A DNA stretch of 64,000 nt from Hyaloraphidium curvatum (taxonomy: Eukaryota > Monoblepharomycota > Hyaloraphidiomycetes > Hyaloraphidiales > Hyaloraphidiaceae), in assembly GCA_025558095.1 (NCBI GenBank), contig JAIVFI010000022.1:620001-684000 (forward strand), given 5' to 3'. A program made the translations under genes and the position numbers. The notes under the pieces were generated by a model, which worked only from the letters and a program-made list of their open reading frames with translations, was not told where the DNA came from and ran no database searches. Shown piece after piece: positions 23,507 through 34,154 of the stretch (position 1 is the stretch's first letter; each line of letters starts with the position of its first letter).

Positions 23507-25061
23507 TCACCACTTGAAGACCGCCCTGGCCGCGTCCCTGCCGGGAACATTCTTCGGCGCCATTCCGTCCCTCCCCATCCGCTCGAAGATATCGTAGAAC
23601 GACTCCTCGGTGTCCTTGTATCCGTTCCATCCGAGCTGCTGGTTCTTGGTTGCCGAGTACACGAGCGAAAAGGGCGAGGCGAACATGGCGTCCACGAACC
23701 ACATGCTCTCGACGCCTTGCTTCCAACCGTCCGGGGAAACGGAAGGGTCTTCCGCCATGACTTTCGCCCAGGACTGCAAAAGTAAGTGAGGAAATGACGA
23801 GTCCGACTGGGAGCCGCGATTACCTCCTTCGCGATCTCCTCCGTCACGGCCTTGGCGGTGACGATCGTGTGGACGTCGTTCTTCTGCGACAGATGCCTGC
23901 GCGGGAGCATGGTCAGCTCGGTCCGTCGGACGTGACTCGGCGAACTCACTTCTCCATCTCGCCTTCCAGGAGGATCTTCTCCTTGGGCACGCCGAAGTAG
24001 GCCAGCATTTTCGGAAACAGGTACTTCCACCGAAAGAAGTCACCGTCCGAGTCGTTGAGGATCTGTCCCGCGCACTTGGGCTCCAGCGCCGCCCACACGT
24101 TGTGCTTGGCCAGCAGGTCCGCCGAGCTGGCCTGCTGGATCGAGTTCCAATCGCCCGCGCTCCCGGGGAAGATTAGCGGGCCCTCGCGGTGCTTCATGAT
24201 CAGGATGTAGGTCGCCAGCGAGGTCGCCTGCGTCATGGCAGTCTGCCTCGTGACGCCGAGGATGGCGAGGGGGAGGGTGCAGGTCCACGTGAAGCCGTGC
24301 TCGGCACCGAGCTTCTTGGCGACGGTGAGCTGCCTGTTGTAGAAGGGGCAGAGGGGCACGTTCGGGGGCTCGTCCGATTCTCGGATGGGCTGGATCATCG
24401 GCGGGTCTCTGATATGCCACTGAATGCCGGGGATAAGAACCACGCGAGCCACAACAGCGATCGCGAAGGCACCTTTGCGCCCAGCTGAAGCACCACGCGC
24501 TCGAACTTCTTGGAACACTTGACCACGGCCCGCATGGTGCTGTCAAAGATCTTCTCGTTGGCGTCCGTCTCCTCCTTCGAGCCCCATCCCTGCGGCGGAT
24601 ACACGCTGGCACTCTGTCAGCATCAAAACGCGGTAGGCTCGCGCCGGCTACCCACTAGGCACCCCAGAGAACATGGGTAATCTCGGCCCCTCCCGCAGCG
24701 GTGAACTTCTCGGCCAGCGCGTCCGGCGACTCGTTCAGCAGGTCGGCTTCAACCCAGACAAGTCGCTTGCCCAGGGCGCCGGCGGGCAAGTCGTACTTCA
24801 CCCAGTCAGGGTTGGGAGCGCGGCGCGAGGTCGCGATGACCTTGGTAAAGTGCTTCTCTCCCTCGGGTGAGAGGAGGTACTCGACGAGATAGGATCCGCT
24901 GCGCCGATAGGTACGTTTTGAGTATCCAATTACAGGCGGTTCGCGTCAAGACGCGTGGAAAGAGCAGTGGGAGACGTTCAGCGTCGGTGGCGAAGAAGCC
25001 GGACACCGAAGCCGGCCCACGTTATTCCATTTCCTCCCGTAATGAGGACGGCGCCGGGCAT
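23507..25061 (-). CDS. PRISE-like NAD(P)-dependent reductase (extended SDR)
   Basis: Six exons (25061-25021, 24898-24657, 24606-24473, 24419-23950, 23896-23824, 23773-23507) give 408 residues, exactly in frame and the usual size of the PRISE (progesterone 5-beta-reductase/iridoid synthase-like) family. The N-terminus MPGAVLITGGNGITGSY is the Rossmann nucleotide-binding turn, split by the first intron. Further family-like words are VIATSRRAPNPDWVKYDLP, ITHVLWGAY, and the late LTVAKKLGAEHGFTWTCTLP followed by ILGVTRQTAMTQATSLATYI. Fungal members include SirQ-like proteins of unclear substrate. Enone or epimerase-type reduction is possible; I cannot tell which. It is on the same strand and next to the Fox2-type pair, 189 bases upstream of copy A. 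Confidence 0.8.
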
Positions 25062-25189
25062 CGTTCCGAGTCGTCTGACGCGCTTTTTGGTCGAATCGTT
25101 GGAGACGGCGCAGCGGGTGCAACCAAGCGGCGTGCGAGCTGAATTGAAAGGGCTTGCTCCTGCGGCCCCTTGCTCCGAACTTTCGCAGC

Positions 25190-26860
25190 ATGGAGCTCAG
25201 TCGCCGGCACACGGCGCCGTCGGGGCGCACGTCGACGGCGTCTTGCGATGCGCCGCAGCCGCTGTTCACGCCCGCCGAGTTCGTCGCCCTGTTCCCGCAG
25301 CCGCTCCCCGCGCCGGAGCCGCTGTCTTCGGCCGCCATCGCTTTTGAAGACCCCGCACGGGACGCCCGCGGTCCCGCCCTTTCCCCTAGGGAACTCTTGG
25401 CCGAACTGGAACCGTTCCCTGCTGTGCGGCGCTACGCCGCCGCCCAGCTCTGGTGTATGGTTGTGATGCCCCTCCAGCAGTTGCGCTACGTTTCCATGAC
25501 GCTTGTGTTCTCGGCCTGCTTTGCGCTGGCTTGGCCATTTGGAGCGGGAATCTTCACCACCAGGAGCATCGTCACCGGGTTCATCCTCCAGCTTTTCTTT
25601 AATGCTGTCCGGACGGTCAAGTACAGCACCTGGCAGAAGTCTAGGGGGGTGCTGTCTTTCCCTAGTCGGTCGGACAAATGGTCCTCGGTCGTGCGAATCT
25701 TCCAAACGGAAATGTCTGTTCGACAGCACGCTGGACTCGTGGCTTGGATGCGGTTGTTCGACTGGTCGACCGAACTCGAGAAGGGCATTCCCGCCGCGAA
25801 GGTGCCTTCCGCTCTGACAGCGCACCGGGATCAGGACCCCCTGTGTCCGTGCCCAAAAGCGTCGTGCGGGGGTTCCGCGCCAGAGGACTTGGCCGTCGCA
25901 AGCGGCACGATTCTTGTGTGGAGGACTACCCACAGCTTTCTGTCCCAGATTGCCATCATTTGGACATCTCTGGTGACACTGGGAGCTTCATCATGGACTC
26001 AACCATGGTCTGCTGTAATTCTGGGTCTCGGAAGTACGTGATCAGCGTCGCTTCACTTCTGCTGCCTGACGTGGACCGTCTGTACACCCTTGCAGTGTTG
26101 TCTGCGGTGTTAATCACGGCCGAGGTCATCGTGGTCGGCCCAAACAGCCCGTCGCCGTTGAAGCTCACAACTCGTGTACGGCATCGGGCTGTCGTTTTGG
26201 CGCTGGGACAGCTGGTAGACAAGTGCGGTGTCGATCTCGCTGCTGGCACGTGCGCCGAGCACTCGACGAGCATGCCTTCGAGCATGCCATACGCAGAGCT
26301 CCTGGCCCTCCTCGACGCGTCTTGGAGGAAGAACTTCTCGGCGAACTGGGTGCCAAACATTATGGTCGTGTTCATTATTGCAGGGATCGCATGCGCCGCC
26401 CTCAGCGCGGTGGGTCAACGGCTTGTTCCCATCTATGCTCAACAGTTTGCTAATTCTCCCCCCGGTTTCCAAGTTCGTCGCGCGGTGCATTCCGGCCTGG
26501 ACGCTTCTTTATACGCTCTACTACCTCATTGCCCTGGGGCGGGACCTCTGGAACGCTGCCGTCTTCAACGCCGAAATCGAGACGATCTCCGAGCTTGTCG
26601 CCCGTGCCCAGCGCGAGCTCCGGGAGCTTCTCGCCCTGCGCCCATCGTCCCCTGCCGCGGCTTCGGTACGCGCACATGATGCCGTGCTGGACTCGCACCT
26701 CCGCGCTGGGAACGGGAGGGCGAAGGTGCTCGGGTTCACCGTGAGCTTCGGGGCCATTCGGACGCTCTACATCACCCTGGCGACGGTGGCCTTCGGCGTG
26801 TGGGGCGTCCTGCGAGGCTTCGGGGTAGAGGTCACGATGGACAGCGTGTGCCCAGGTTGA
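25190..26860 (+). CDS. Multi-pass membrane protein, lineage-specific family (member 1)
   Basis: Three exons (25190-26033, 26096-26409, 26474-26860) give 514 residues, exactly in frame. I recognise no named family. About six hydrophobic segments are visible, for example YVSMTLVFSACFALAWPF, VVFIIAGIACAALSA and LYTLYYLIAL. A central CPCPKASCGG patch precedes an IWTSLVTLGASSWTQPW segment. The C-terminus reads GFTVSFGAIRTLYI and then FGVEVTMDSVCPG. The gene at 32119-33897 has the same plan: a CPCPECLGFF patch, SPLWTQPWVTACF, GFVVSYGSLANLAV and a CPGG end. Function unknown. The start is 128 bases from the PRISE-like gene, so both may share a divergent promoter. Confidence 0.72.
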
Positions 26861-27183
26861 AGACGATCGACACGTGCTGCGATTACGACTCGAGCCGGGA
26901 GGACGAAGCTTGCCAGGCAATCGGCAAGATGAAGGCTTTGGAGGAGCTCGGGATCAGGGGCTGGTCGGCCACGCTCAAGGCGTCGTACCTGCACCTCGTC
27001 CCCGCCAGCCTCCGCAAGCTCTCCATCCGGGGCGCGGCGTTCGAGATCGTCCCGGCCGAGTTCGCCACCGCGAGGGAGATGCTGGCGAACGTGCCCACCG
27101 TGCAGGTGCTCAAGAGGGATCCGGATCGGATCAGGAGACCGGGTTCTGGAGGAGCGTGGCGGGGGTGGATTTCAGGGACCTGA
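26861..27183 (+). pseudogene. 3' remnant of an F-box-like gene
   Basis: Directly after the stop of the membrane protein, one frame of about 105 codons (TIDTCCDYDSSREDEACQAI... to the stop at 27183) matches the C-terminal end of the F-box-like gene at 29277-30541. Compare ALQTCCPRDAEREEEAWKLV there, LRKLSIRGAAFEIVPAEFA here with IRRLSLRGVDVRIAPDEYV there, and NVPTVQVLKRDPDRI with RIGEVRVLDRHRCG. No F-box or start precedes it, since the upstream bases belong to the membrane gene. It is best read as a truncated copy left by a duplication. Confidence 0.6.
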
Positions 27184-27325
27184 GCGAAGCCTGACGCGAT
27201 GCAACGGGTGGCCTAGACAAAGATCAAATGTGGATTGCGGGTCCGGGGTATAAGAGAGCATCGTCCGACCGAACGATCTTCGATCAGCCAAGTGAGGGAT
27301 CCTGGCAGGGGACCAGTTCGGCACC

Positions 27326-29122
27326 ATGCGCCTGAGCCGCTTGTTTGCCTTCGGACAGCGGAATCGGGCTCAGAAGACTGCCTGGAGCGCGCTCGACCCC
27401 GGCAGAACCGCCAATGGCGACGGACCCGGCCCGGCCGCCCGGGGCCGGCGGGACTTGGCCCCCGACATCCTCGCCGCCCTGGCACTGCTGTCCGTGTGCC
27501 TGGCACTTCACTGGGCCGCCATCACGCTGCTCTGCCACAGCGCGTACTCATCGGGCACGAGGGCCGCCCGGAACGTGGTTGTTTCCGCCGGGCTCGCCGT
27601 GGCCTTCGCGCCGGTCCGCGCCGACGCGATGCCGCCCGCCCTGCGGCTGCTGCTGGGCATCGTCGGGACCGGGCTGTGGGTTCACGTGCTTTTTGACGCG
27701 TTTGGGGCCGTGCCTCCGGGGCCCAACCTTGTGTTCGACGGGCCACTCCCCAAGCAAGTATTCCGGTACGGAGCTGCCGTTGCCGTGGCGTCCGGGGCCG
27801 TGGCATGGAGGCGGCCGTCCTTCTGGCTCCCCGTGGCCGTGTATTACTTCAACTTCCGGGTCAGGCTCAACATCGAGACCGGGACCTTCATTTCGGATAT
27901 CGACTTCCGCGGCGCCCAGGACGCGGTCGTCTTTGGTTCCATCGCGGCGCCTGTGATCATCGTGCTCACCTCGGAGCGCGTATGTCGATGGGTGGGCAGC
28001 GTGTTGGCCGCCAAACACGTGTCTGTTTCCTCGGACGGAGAGCGGGTCCGCACCCTCGCGCTGGAGCTCGTCTGGGCCGTCATGGTCGGAGCCCACCTCG
28101 GCAACTACTACCGCTCGGGGATCGGCAAGCTCCTTATCGGATGGTCATGGGACCGCTTCTTGTGGCTCAAGAAGAACACGACGCACTTCAGCGTCCTTGT
28201 CGGCCTGGAGCGGCAAAGCAACCCGCTGCTCGTCGTCCCGCCGCTCGCGGGCCTGGCCTACCATGCCATCCGGATCCTTGCCCCCTTTCTCAACTTTTCC
28301 GTGCTCGCGGGGCAGCTCGCCGGGTGCATCGCGTTCCTGGACATGAGGCTGCTGCGCGCCCTCGCCATCTTCTACGACCTTTTCCACCTCGTCATCTGGT
28401 TCACCCTCGGCGCCCTGTTCCACCTCTGGATCGTCGTCAACGTCGCCGTCTTCATCTCCTCGCGCCGCATCGCCCCCACCTGGCCCTCGAAGCTCGTCGG
28501 CACCCTGGCCTGCACCGTCAACACTCCCTTCTTCACGCAGCAGAAGCTCGCCTGGCTCGACGGGCCGCAGACCGTCACCCCCACTTTCCGCGCCGTCACC
28601 GCCTCCGGCGAATCCCACCTCGTCCCCCCCGCCTTCTTCGGCATGCACTCGTACCGCGTCGCCCACGGCGGAATGTACGTCCCCGCGGGGCATTACCCGG
28701 CCAACTACGGCGGGGCCTTCTGGGACCCTGCGGACTGGTACAGGGCCCTGGCGTGCGCGAACTCCACCCGCGGGGAGCAGCGCAACGGGCACTCGATGGG
28801 CCTGGTGGTGCGGCTGCTGCAGCTCGCGCACGGGTTCGCGGAGCGGCACCCGGCGGCCAAGCGGTGGAATCTCTACTTTGCCTACCCGCACCACATGCCA
28901 CCCGTGCCGCTGCTGCACCGCGGTTTCGGTGGGCTGCGGATGGACGAGGTGGTGAGGTACGAGTACGTGGTGGAGTCGGCGTGCCTGGGGTTCGAGCGGG
29001 GGAGGCTGACGCGGAGAGTGGCGTCCAGGAACGTGGCGGAGATCGAGGTGGTGCGGAAGGAGGGGCGCTCGGAGCTGCGGCTGGTGAAGTCAGGGAATAT
29101 GCAGAAACCGATCGGCGCTTAG
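27326..29122 (+). CDS. Large single-exon multi-pass membrane protein
   Basis: One open frame of 598 residues from the ATG at 27326. Around ten hydrophobic stretches are visible, such as LAALALLSVCLALHWAAITLL, GSIAAPVIIVL and IFYDLFHLVIWFTLGALF. The block NYYRSGIGKLLIGWSWDRFLW and the ensuing LVGLERQSNP followed by helices recall HTTM-type proteins (vitamin-K-dependent carboxylase-like membrane domain), in which a Lys-containing helix is followed by similar segments; this is a weak resemblance. The soluble C-terminal part (about residues 430-598) has ANYGGAFWDPADWYRALAC. Function unknown. No introns, unlike most neighbours, so bacterial origin is possible but not shown. Confidence 0.65.
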   Translation: MRLSRLFAFGQRNRAQKTAWSALDPGRTANGDGPGPAARGRRDLAPDILAALALLSVCLALHWAAITLLCHSAYSSGTRAARNVVVSAGLAVAFAPVRADAMPPALRLLLGIVGTGLWVHVLFDAFGAVPPGPNLVFDGPLPKQVFRYGAAVAVASGAVAWRRPSFWLPVAVYYFNFRVRLNIETGTFISDIDFRGAQDAVVFGSIAAPVIIVLTSERVCRWVGSVLAAKHVSVSSDGERVRTLALELVWAVMVGAHLGNYYRSGIGKLLIGWSWDRFLWLKKNTTHFSVLVGLERQSNPLLVVPPLAGLAYHAIRILAPFLNFSVLAGQLAGCIAFLDMRLLRALAIFYDLFHLVIWFTLGALFHLWIVVNVAVFISSRRIAPTWPSKLVGTLACTVNTPFFTQQKLAWLDGPQTVTPTFRAVTASGESHLVPPAFFGMHSYRVAHGGMYVPAGHYPANYGGAFWDPADWYRALACANSTRGEQRNGHSMGLVVRLLQLAHGFAERHPAAKRWNLYFAYPHHMPPVPLLHRGFGGLRMDEVVRYEYVVESACLGFERGRLTRRVASRNVAEIEVVRKEGRSELRLVKSGNMQKPIGA

Positions 29123-29276
29123 AAATTCAGTCGATTGCATCGGAACGTTTTGGCTTGACCGAGTCGAGGACCGAGAATACTGAGGGGGCTTCCCTTGCCT
29201 AATGACGGGGCGCGCCTACCGAACCGCATTACTTCACACCTACGCACGTCACACCCAAGCCACGAAGCCCTCCGCT

Positions 29277-30541
29277 ATGCCGTACTCGCCGCTGCTCCTA
29301 GAAGAACGCTGCGCCGTTTCCACCGCGGAGGCCGCCGCGCGCCTCCGCGCCGACTCCCGCACGCGCGCCGCCGCGCCGCCAGTCCCGCCCGCGCTCGGCA
29401 CGCTCCCCCCGGAGATCCTGACCAAGATCGCGCGCGCGCTGCTCTTCTCCCCCCGGAGATCCTGACCAAGATCGCGCGCGCGCTGCTCTTCTCGCGCCAG
29501 GCCGACTCGTGCAACTGCCACGACTGCGACGCCTTCGCGAAATCCCCCGAGTCGCTGCTCGAGCTTATGCTTTCGTCCAGGCTCCTCTACGCCGTCGGCC
29601 TGCCCCTCCTGCTGCGCAAGGTCACCTTCTCGAGCCACTGGATTCCTGAAGAAGGCGGCGAGGACGGCCGCACTCTGCGTGGCGCGATCTCGGGCTTCCT
29701 CGCCGACTCGCATGGCGCGTTGCGAAGTTCGCCCTCGTGTGCGACCTCTCCCTCGACGTCCCGTCTGGCAACGGCACCGAGGCCCTGCGCCTCCTCCGCG
29801 CGTGCCTGTCAGCCCTCCGGAAGCTCGCGCTGACGGGGGCCTGGAGCCCCGCGTCGGTGGTCGCCGCGCTGCGTCTGATCGCCGCCCCGTCGCTCACGGA
29901 GCTCACGATCGTGTTCGACATCGAGGCCCTGCCTGCGAGCGCCAGGCTCCCTGCGTCCGTCTCCAAGGTCATCATCGGCGCCACGAACGAGTCGGTCGGC
30001 CCCGCCACAATCACCGCCCTCCTCGGCCTGCTCTCGCACCACGCCCCTCTCGTGATCTGGGACCTCTTCCTCCCCCGACACGCAAAGGACATCCACCGCG
30101 CGGCCCTCGACTCCACCCCTCCCTCGCTCCTCTCCCAGCTGGCCTCCGTTTCGCTGTCGACGGGCGACCTCCCCTGGCTCGCCCTGCTCCCGGACTTCGC
30201 ACCCCGTGCGACCGCGTTGCAGACGTGCTGCCCGCGCGACGCCGAACGCGAGGAGGAGGCGTGGAAGCTGGTCGCGGGGATGGGCCACCTGGGGGAGCTG
30301 GAGGTCATGGGGATTGCGGCGGCGGTCCGCGGCGCGGCTGGGGATGGTGCCGGCCGGGATAAGGAGGCTGTCGCTCCGCGGGGTCGACGTGCGGATCGCG
30401 CCGGACGAGTACGTAGAGGTGCGGCGCGTGCTGGCGCGGATCGGGGAGGTGCGTGTGCTGGACCGCCACCGCTGCGGGTCCGGGCCGGGGGAGGCATTCT
30501 GGGGCGGCGTGAGGGGGGTGGACTATAGGTTGCGGTCGTGA
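29277..30541 (+). pseudogene. F-box-like gene broken by a 44-bp duplication and two further frame shifts
   Basis: Starts MPYSPLLLEERC at 29277 and reaches an F-box-like helix (LPPEILTKIARALLF). The bases coding this helix are then repeated 44 bases downstream, which throws the frame; the second copy continues SRQADSCNCHDCDAF... A second shift near 29722 is needed to continue with FALVCDLSLDVPSGNGTEAL and a long leucine-rich region. A third near 30340 is needed to reach LSLRGVDVRIAPDEYVEV and the stop at 30541. No GT-AG introns fit these positions well. Either it is a decaying gene or it combines one real duplication with small base-call errors. Related sequences are at 7709-8633 and 26861-27183. 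Confidence 0.6.
29408..29496. repeat. Tandem duplication, 44-bp period
   Basis: The stretch beginning GGAGATCCTGACCAAG at 29411 recurs at 29455 with the following GCGCGCGCGCTGCTCTTCTC. Two head-to-tail copies with no visible mismatch over about 40 bases lie inside the F-box-coding region. The period is not a multiple of three. Confidence 0.9.
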
Positions 30542-30722
30542 CTCGCCCGGGACTAGCCGAGAAGCCCCGAGATGAACTGCGTTCCCGACCGCAAAGAATT
30601 GGAGTAGAGAACAGGTTTCTATCATTAGTCTAGCCCTCCCGATTCGGCTGCCATCCGTCGAAGATTCGCCGGCAGCCCGTAACCGACATCCCTGACGGCA
30701 GGATCCCCCCCCCGGTCCATCA

Positions 30723-31842
30723 TCACCCCTCCAACGGCGGCGGCATCAGCACCTTGCTCGGATCGTCCGGCGCCCCCTTGCGCTCGTCCGCCAGCCGCAT
30801 GTACAGCGGGTCGTACAGCACCGCCCTCCCCTTCTCCCCCGAGACGACGTACGAGTGGCCCGCCAGCCGCTCGTCGGTGATCAGCCGCTCGTAGGCGTCC
30901 ATGAGCTCGGGCATGGGCGTCCAGCCTTCCCAAACGGCGCCGCGGTGAGCCCCCGGCCCGGCACGGCACGCGAGGCAGGACCGGCTCACCTCCGACGGCG
31001 GGGAAGATGTTCCTCCACAGCGGGCTCTCCTCCACGTCCTTCGGGGTGGCGTACCCGCTCTTGGTCCAGATGGCGGCCCAGGTCATGCCCGGCTGGATGC
31101 ACCCGAACCGCGGGCGCTTGGGCCACGAACCCGCGGGCGCGTAGTCGACCTGCTTCTGTAGCTGCTTGGTGGCCATGATCATGCCGACCTTGGAGAGGGA
31201 GTATCTGCAAAGTGGCAGACGGGGTCAGCCCAAGGTGGAGCGGTCGGGGCGCGCGGGGGGGGGGGGGGAGACCGACGAGATGTCGGGGTGGAATGTCGGG
31301 CCGCTCTCGTTGTCCGGCAGCATCCCGACGATGCTCGCGGTCATGATGCAGACCCCCTCGATGGCTTTTTTCTTCCAATGAGACATGGCCAGCCGGGTCA
31401 TCAGGATCGTGCCGACGAGGTGGCCCTCGAGCGAGGGCAGCCAGCGGTCCGTCTCCTCGTCCACCTCGAGCTGGAACGTGACGGGATCGATCGTCCAGCC
31501 GGCATTGTTGATCAAAATGTCGACCGTGCCCGTGGTGCTCTTTTCCACGGCCTCCTTGAACGCGGCCCGGACCGAGTCGTGGTCCACCATGTCGCACTTG
31601 ACGAAGGCAAAGTGCTGCCCCGGGAACCGCGCCGACATGGTCTCCACCATCGCCTTGCCGTCGGCCTCGGTGCGGTTGGCGCTGATCACGTTGGCACCGC
31701 GGAGAGCGAGCCGTTCGGTGATGCTTTCGCCGACTGCCGCGGGGCAGTCCGTCAGCGTGCAGCAGGGCGCGGGCGGGCAGCAACACGCACTTCCCGACGC
31801 GCCGCCGGTCACGAGCGCGGTGCGGCCCTTGATCTCGTACAT
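30723..31842 (-). CDS. Classical short-chain dehydrogenase/reductase
   Basis: Four exons (31842-31791, 31733-31277, 31204-30990, 30925-30723) give 308 residues, exactly in frame. The first intron splits the cofactor loop, which rejoins as ALVTGGASGIGESITERLA. Other catalytic signs are ILINNAGW, MTASIVG (Ser) and, across an intron, YSLSKVG (Tyr-x3-Lys). ANRTEADG after the second strand suggests NADP preference but is not decisive. The plan resembles 15-hydroxyprostaglandin-dehydrogenase-like SDRs. The substrate is unknown. The third exon starts after an intron with an unbroken 14-C tract (14 G on the plus strand, 31255-31268). The C-terminal part after the SDR core (ERLITDERLAGHSYVVSG) fits SDRs that end with an added dimerisation segment. 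Confidence 0.88.
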
Positions 31843-32118
31843 GGTGGAGAGAGAGAGGAGAGGAACGAGGAGAGGAGGAGAGAGAAGCCGCGGGGGAGAC
31901 AGTCGTGGCGGGGACGGCGCCGAAGTCCCTTGATTACATTGGCGTCGCCGCGCCGACTCGCGTTCGCGGCAATAAAATCACGCGTTTCCCGTGGCACGAA
32001 ATCCTCCAGGCTCTGCTTGGGCCCGGGAGCGGTGTCGGGCCAACCACGGACCGGGGCGGAACGAGCGAGCGCGCCGGGGTTCCCGGTGGTTTCCGACGTT
32101 TCGAAGCACGCAGGCCCG

Positions 32119-33897
32119 ATGGAGGAGCTGCCGGCCGCCACAGCGCCGCGGGCCGACCGGGTGTCGTTCTCGCGCCTGCTGCCGACCGCGGCCTCGCGTC
32201 TGGACCGCTTCGTGCGGCGCCGGAAGCTGCGCCCGCACCCCCGCGGGCGCCTCGGCCGACACTGACCCGCGCCACGTGTCGCTGGCAGACCCAGGGCGGC
32301 ACAGAGATGCCCCGCTGGCGCTGCCCGCTGCCAAGGACCGCCCGCTGCTCGACCGCATGGTGCCGGATCTGTCGGCCGCTGAGGCCGCCGACGTGTTTGA
32401 ACGAGGCGGGCTGCCCGTCCTGGCCTCTCTCGTCCGCATGCGGCTCGCTCTGGCCGCGGCCGAGCAGCGCGGCGCCCTCTTTGTGGTCGGCCACGCCGCC
32501 GCCGCGGCCACCTGCGTGGCGCTGCTCGCCGCCGTCGGCCTCGGCATGCCGCAGGGCGCCCCCGCCGCCCCGTTCGCGATCGCCTGCGCCGGCATCCTGC
32601 TCGGCTTCTCCGCCACGTACCTGACCCTTACCCTGCCGATACACCGCACCATCGTCCCGCCGGGCTTCGCCTCGCCTGCGGATCCGGACCTCGTCGCGGC
32701 GCAGCTCGGGACGCTGGCGTGGTACTGGATCCGCACAGGGAGGGTGATGCCCGAGGGCGCCGCTGCGGGCGCGTTCCTGGAGCACCGGAATCCGCCGGAC
32801 GATTGGTCGCCCCTCGAGGGTTACTACACCCGCGACGGGAAGGACGCGGACGGAAAGGACGCGGAACGAGCCGGGGGCACGCAGAGAGAGGGGTTCCGGC
32901 AGTCGCCGTCCTGCCCGTGCCCCGAATGCCTGGGGTTCTTTTCGGCCGGCGGACTGCCCGTGCTGGCGTTCTTCGTCTCGGTACATTACCTTTTAGCGCC
33001 GATCCTCTCGGTACTCGGGGCCGTCTTCTGCTTCTGGGACATCCTGGGATCGGGCCGCGCGAGCCCGCTCTGGACGCAGCCCTGGGTAACGGCCTGCTTC
33101 GCCCTGCACGTCCTCGGCCTGCTCGTCACGTGCACTGTGGCGCCCGCGGGCGGACTCGCGAGCCCCATGCAGGCCGTGGCCAGCCGCGTCGTTGGCGCCG
33201 CGCATCTGCGCGCGGCGCAGGCCTCGTGCGACGAGTTCGTCACTGTCTGCGCCGATCTCGTGCGCGCGGCCCTCGCACCCCCCTCCTCGCCGCCCCCTCC
33301 TCCCCCCAGCCGCCCGGAAGGGCCGTCCCCGACGCCCGCCTTTCCCCTCCCGGAACTCTACGCCCGCGTCGCCTCGGACGTCCAAAGCATCGCCGAGGAC
33401 GCCGTGCACTCGATCGCGACGGTCGTCCACCGCCCCCTCGCCGGGTGCGGCCTCGCCGCCGCCGGCGCGCTGCTGTGCTCGCTGCCCCCGGGGGCTCGTG
33501 CTTCCCCGCGTGGGGCCTCGTGCTCCCGCTGTTCTGCCTGCACATCGCGGGCGCGTTCCTGCTGCTCTACGCGGGGACCAACGCCCGGATCGGCGCCGCG
33601 TGCGGGGTGTACCGCTCCTCCGGCGCCGCACTGGACTCGCTGCTCCGCGACCTCGCGCGGTACCCCCCCTCCGCCGACCGCGACCCCCTTGCTTCGCCGC
33701 TGGGCAGCTTCCTCCGCACGCACCGCGACTCGATGCTCCGCGCCGCCGCGGACCCGCCGCGCGCGCGCTTCCTCGGGTTCGTCGTGTCGTACGGGTCGCT
33801 GGCAAACCTCGCCGTGGCGGCCGTGACGGTCTGCGCGACGCTGTTCCGGGCGTTCGGGCTGAGGCTGGAGCTGGGTACCTACTGCCCAGGGGGTTAG
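32119..33897 (+). CDS. Multi-pass membrane protein, lineage-specific family (member 2, frame breaks)
   Basis: Paralogue of the gene at 25190-26860. The frame from ATG 32119 (MEELPAATAPRADRVSF) must shift near 32225 to enter the main body, which holds helices such as LFVVGHAAAAATCVALLAAV and VHYLLAPILSVLGAVFCF, a CPCPECLGFF patch and SPLWTQPWVTACF. It shifts again at about 33485-33496, inside CCCCCGGGGG, to reach FPAWGLVLPLFCLHIAGAFL and the ending GFVVSYGSLANLAV...TYCPGG. The second break is one base in a homopolymer and looks like a sequencing indel; the first is less clear and could be an unrecognised intron. Function unknown. A proline-rich linker (about 33281-33330) separates the two membrane halves. 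Confidence 0.6.
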
Positions 33898-34154
33898 GTG
33901 GGGGACCTCGCGGGAGGGTACCGGACGACCTGCTGCGAACCAAGGCAGCCCTTTCTGCATCGATGCATACTGTATTGAGCCAGACTACGTCCAATACGCC
34001 TTGGATTTAAATGCGACTTATTCCACGGCTCTGGAACTGCGAGAGGGGCGCCCAGTGATCGCCAAGAGGCCACGGGTACGGGGCGGTAGCCACCGCCACG
34101 TCACGCCGTCGGCCCCGATCGGCCCGCAAACACCGCAAGCAAACTCCCCACCGC

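Noticed and set aside
29621-29727. Intron that would repair the second shift in the F-box-like gene
   Set aside because: The donor would be GTCACC, and it would delete protein-like sequence (VTFSSHWIPEEGG). A one-base indel is simpler.
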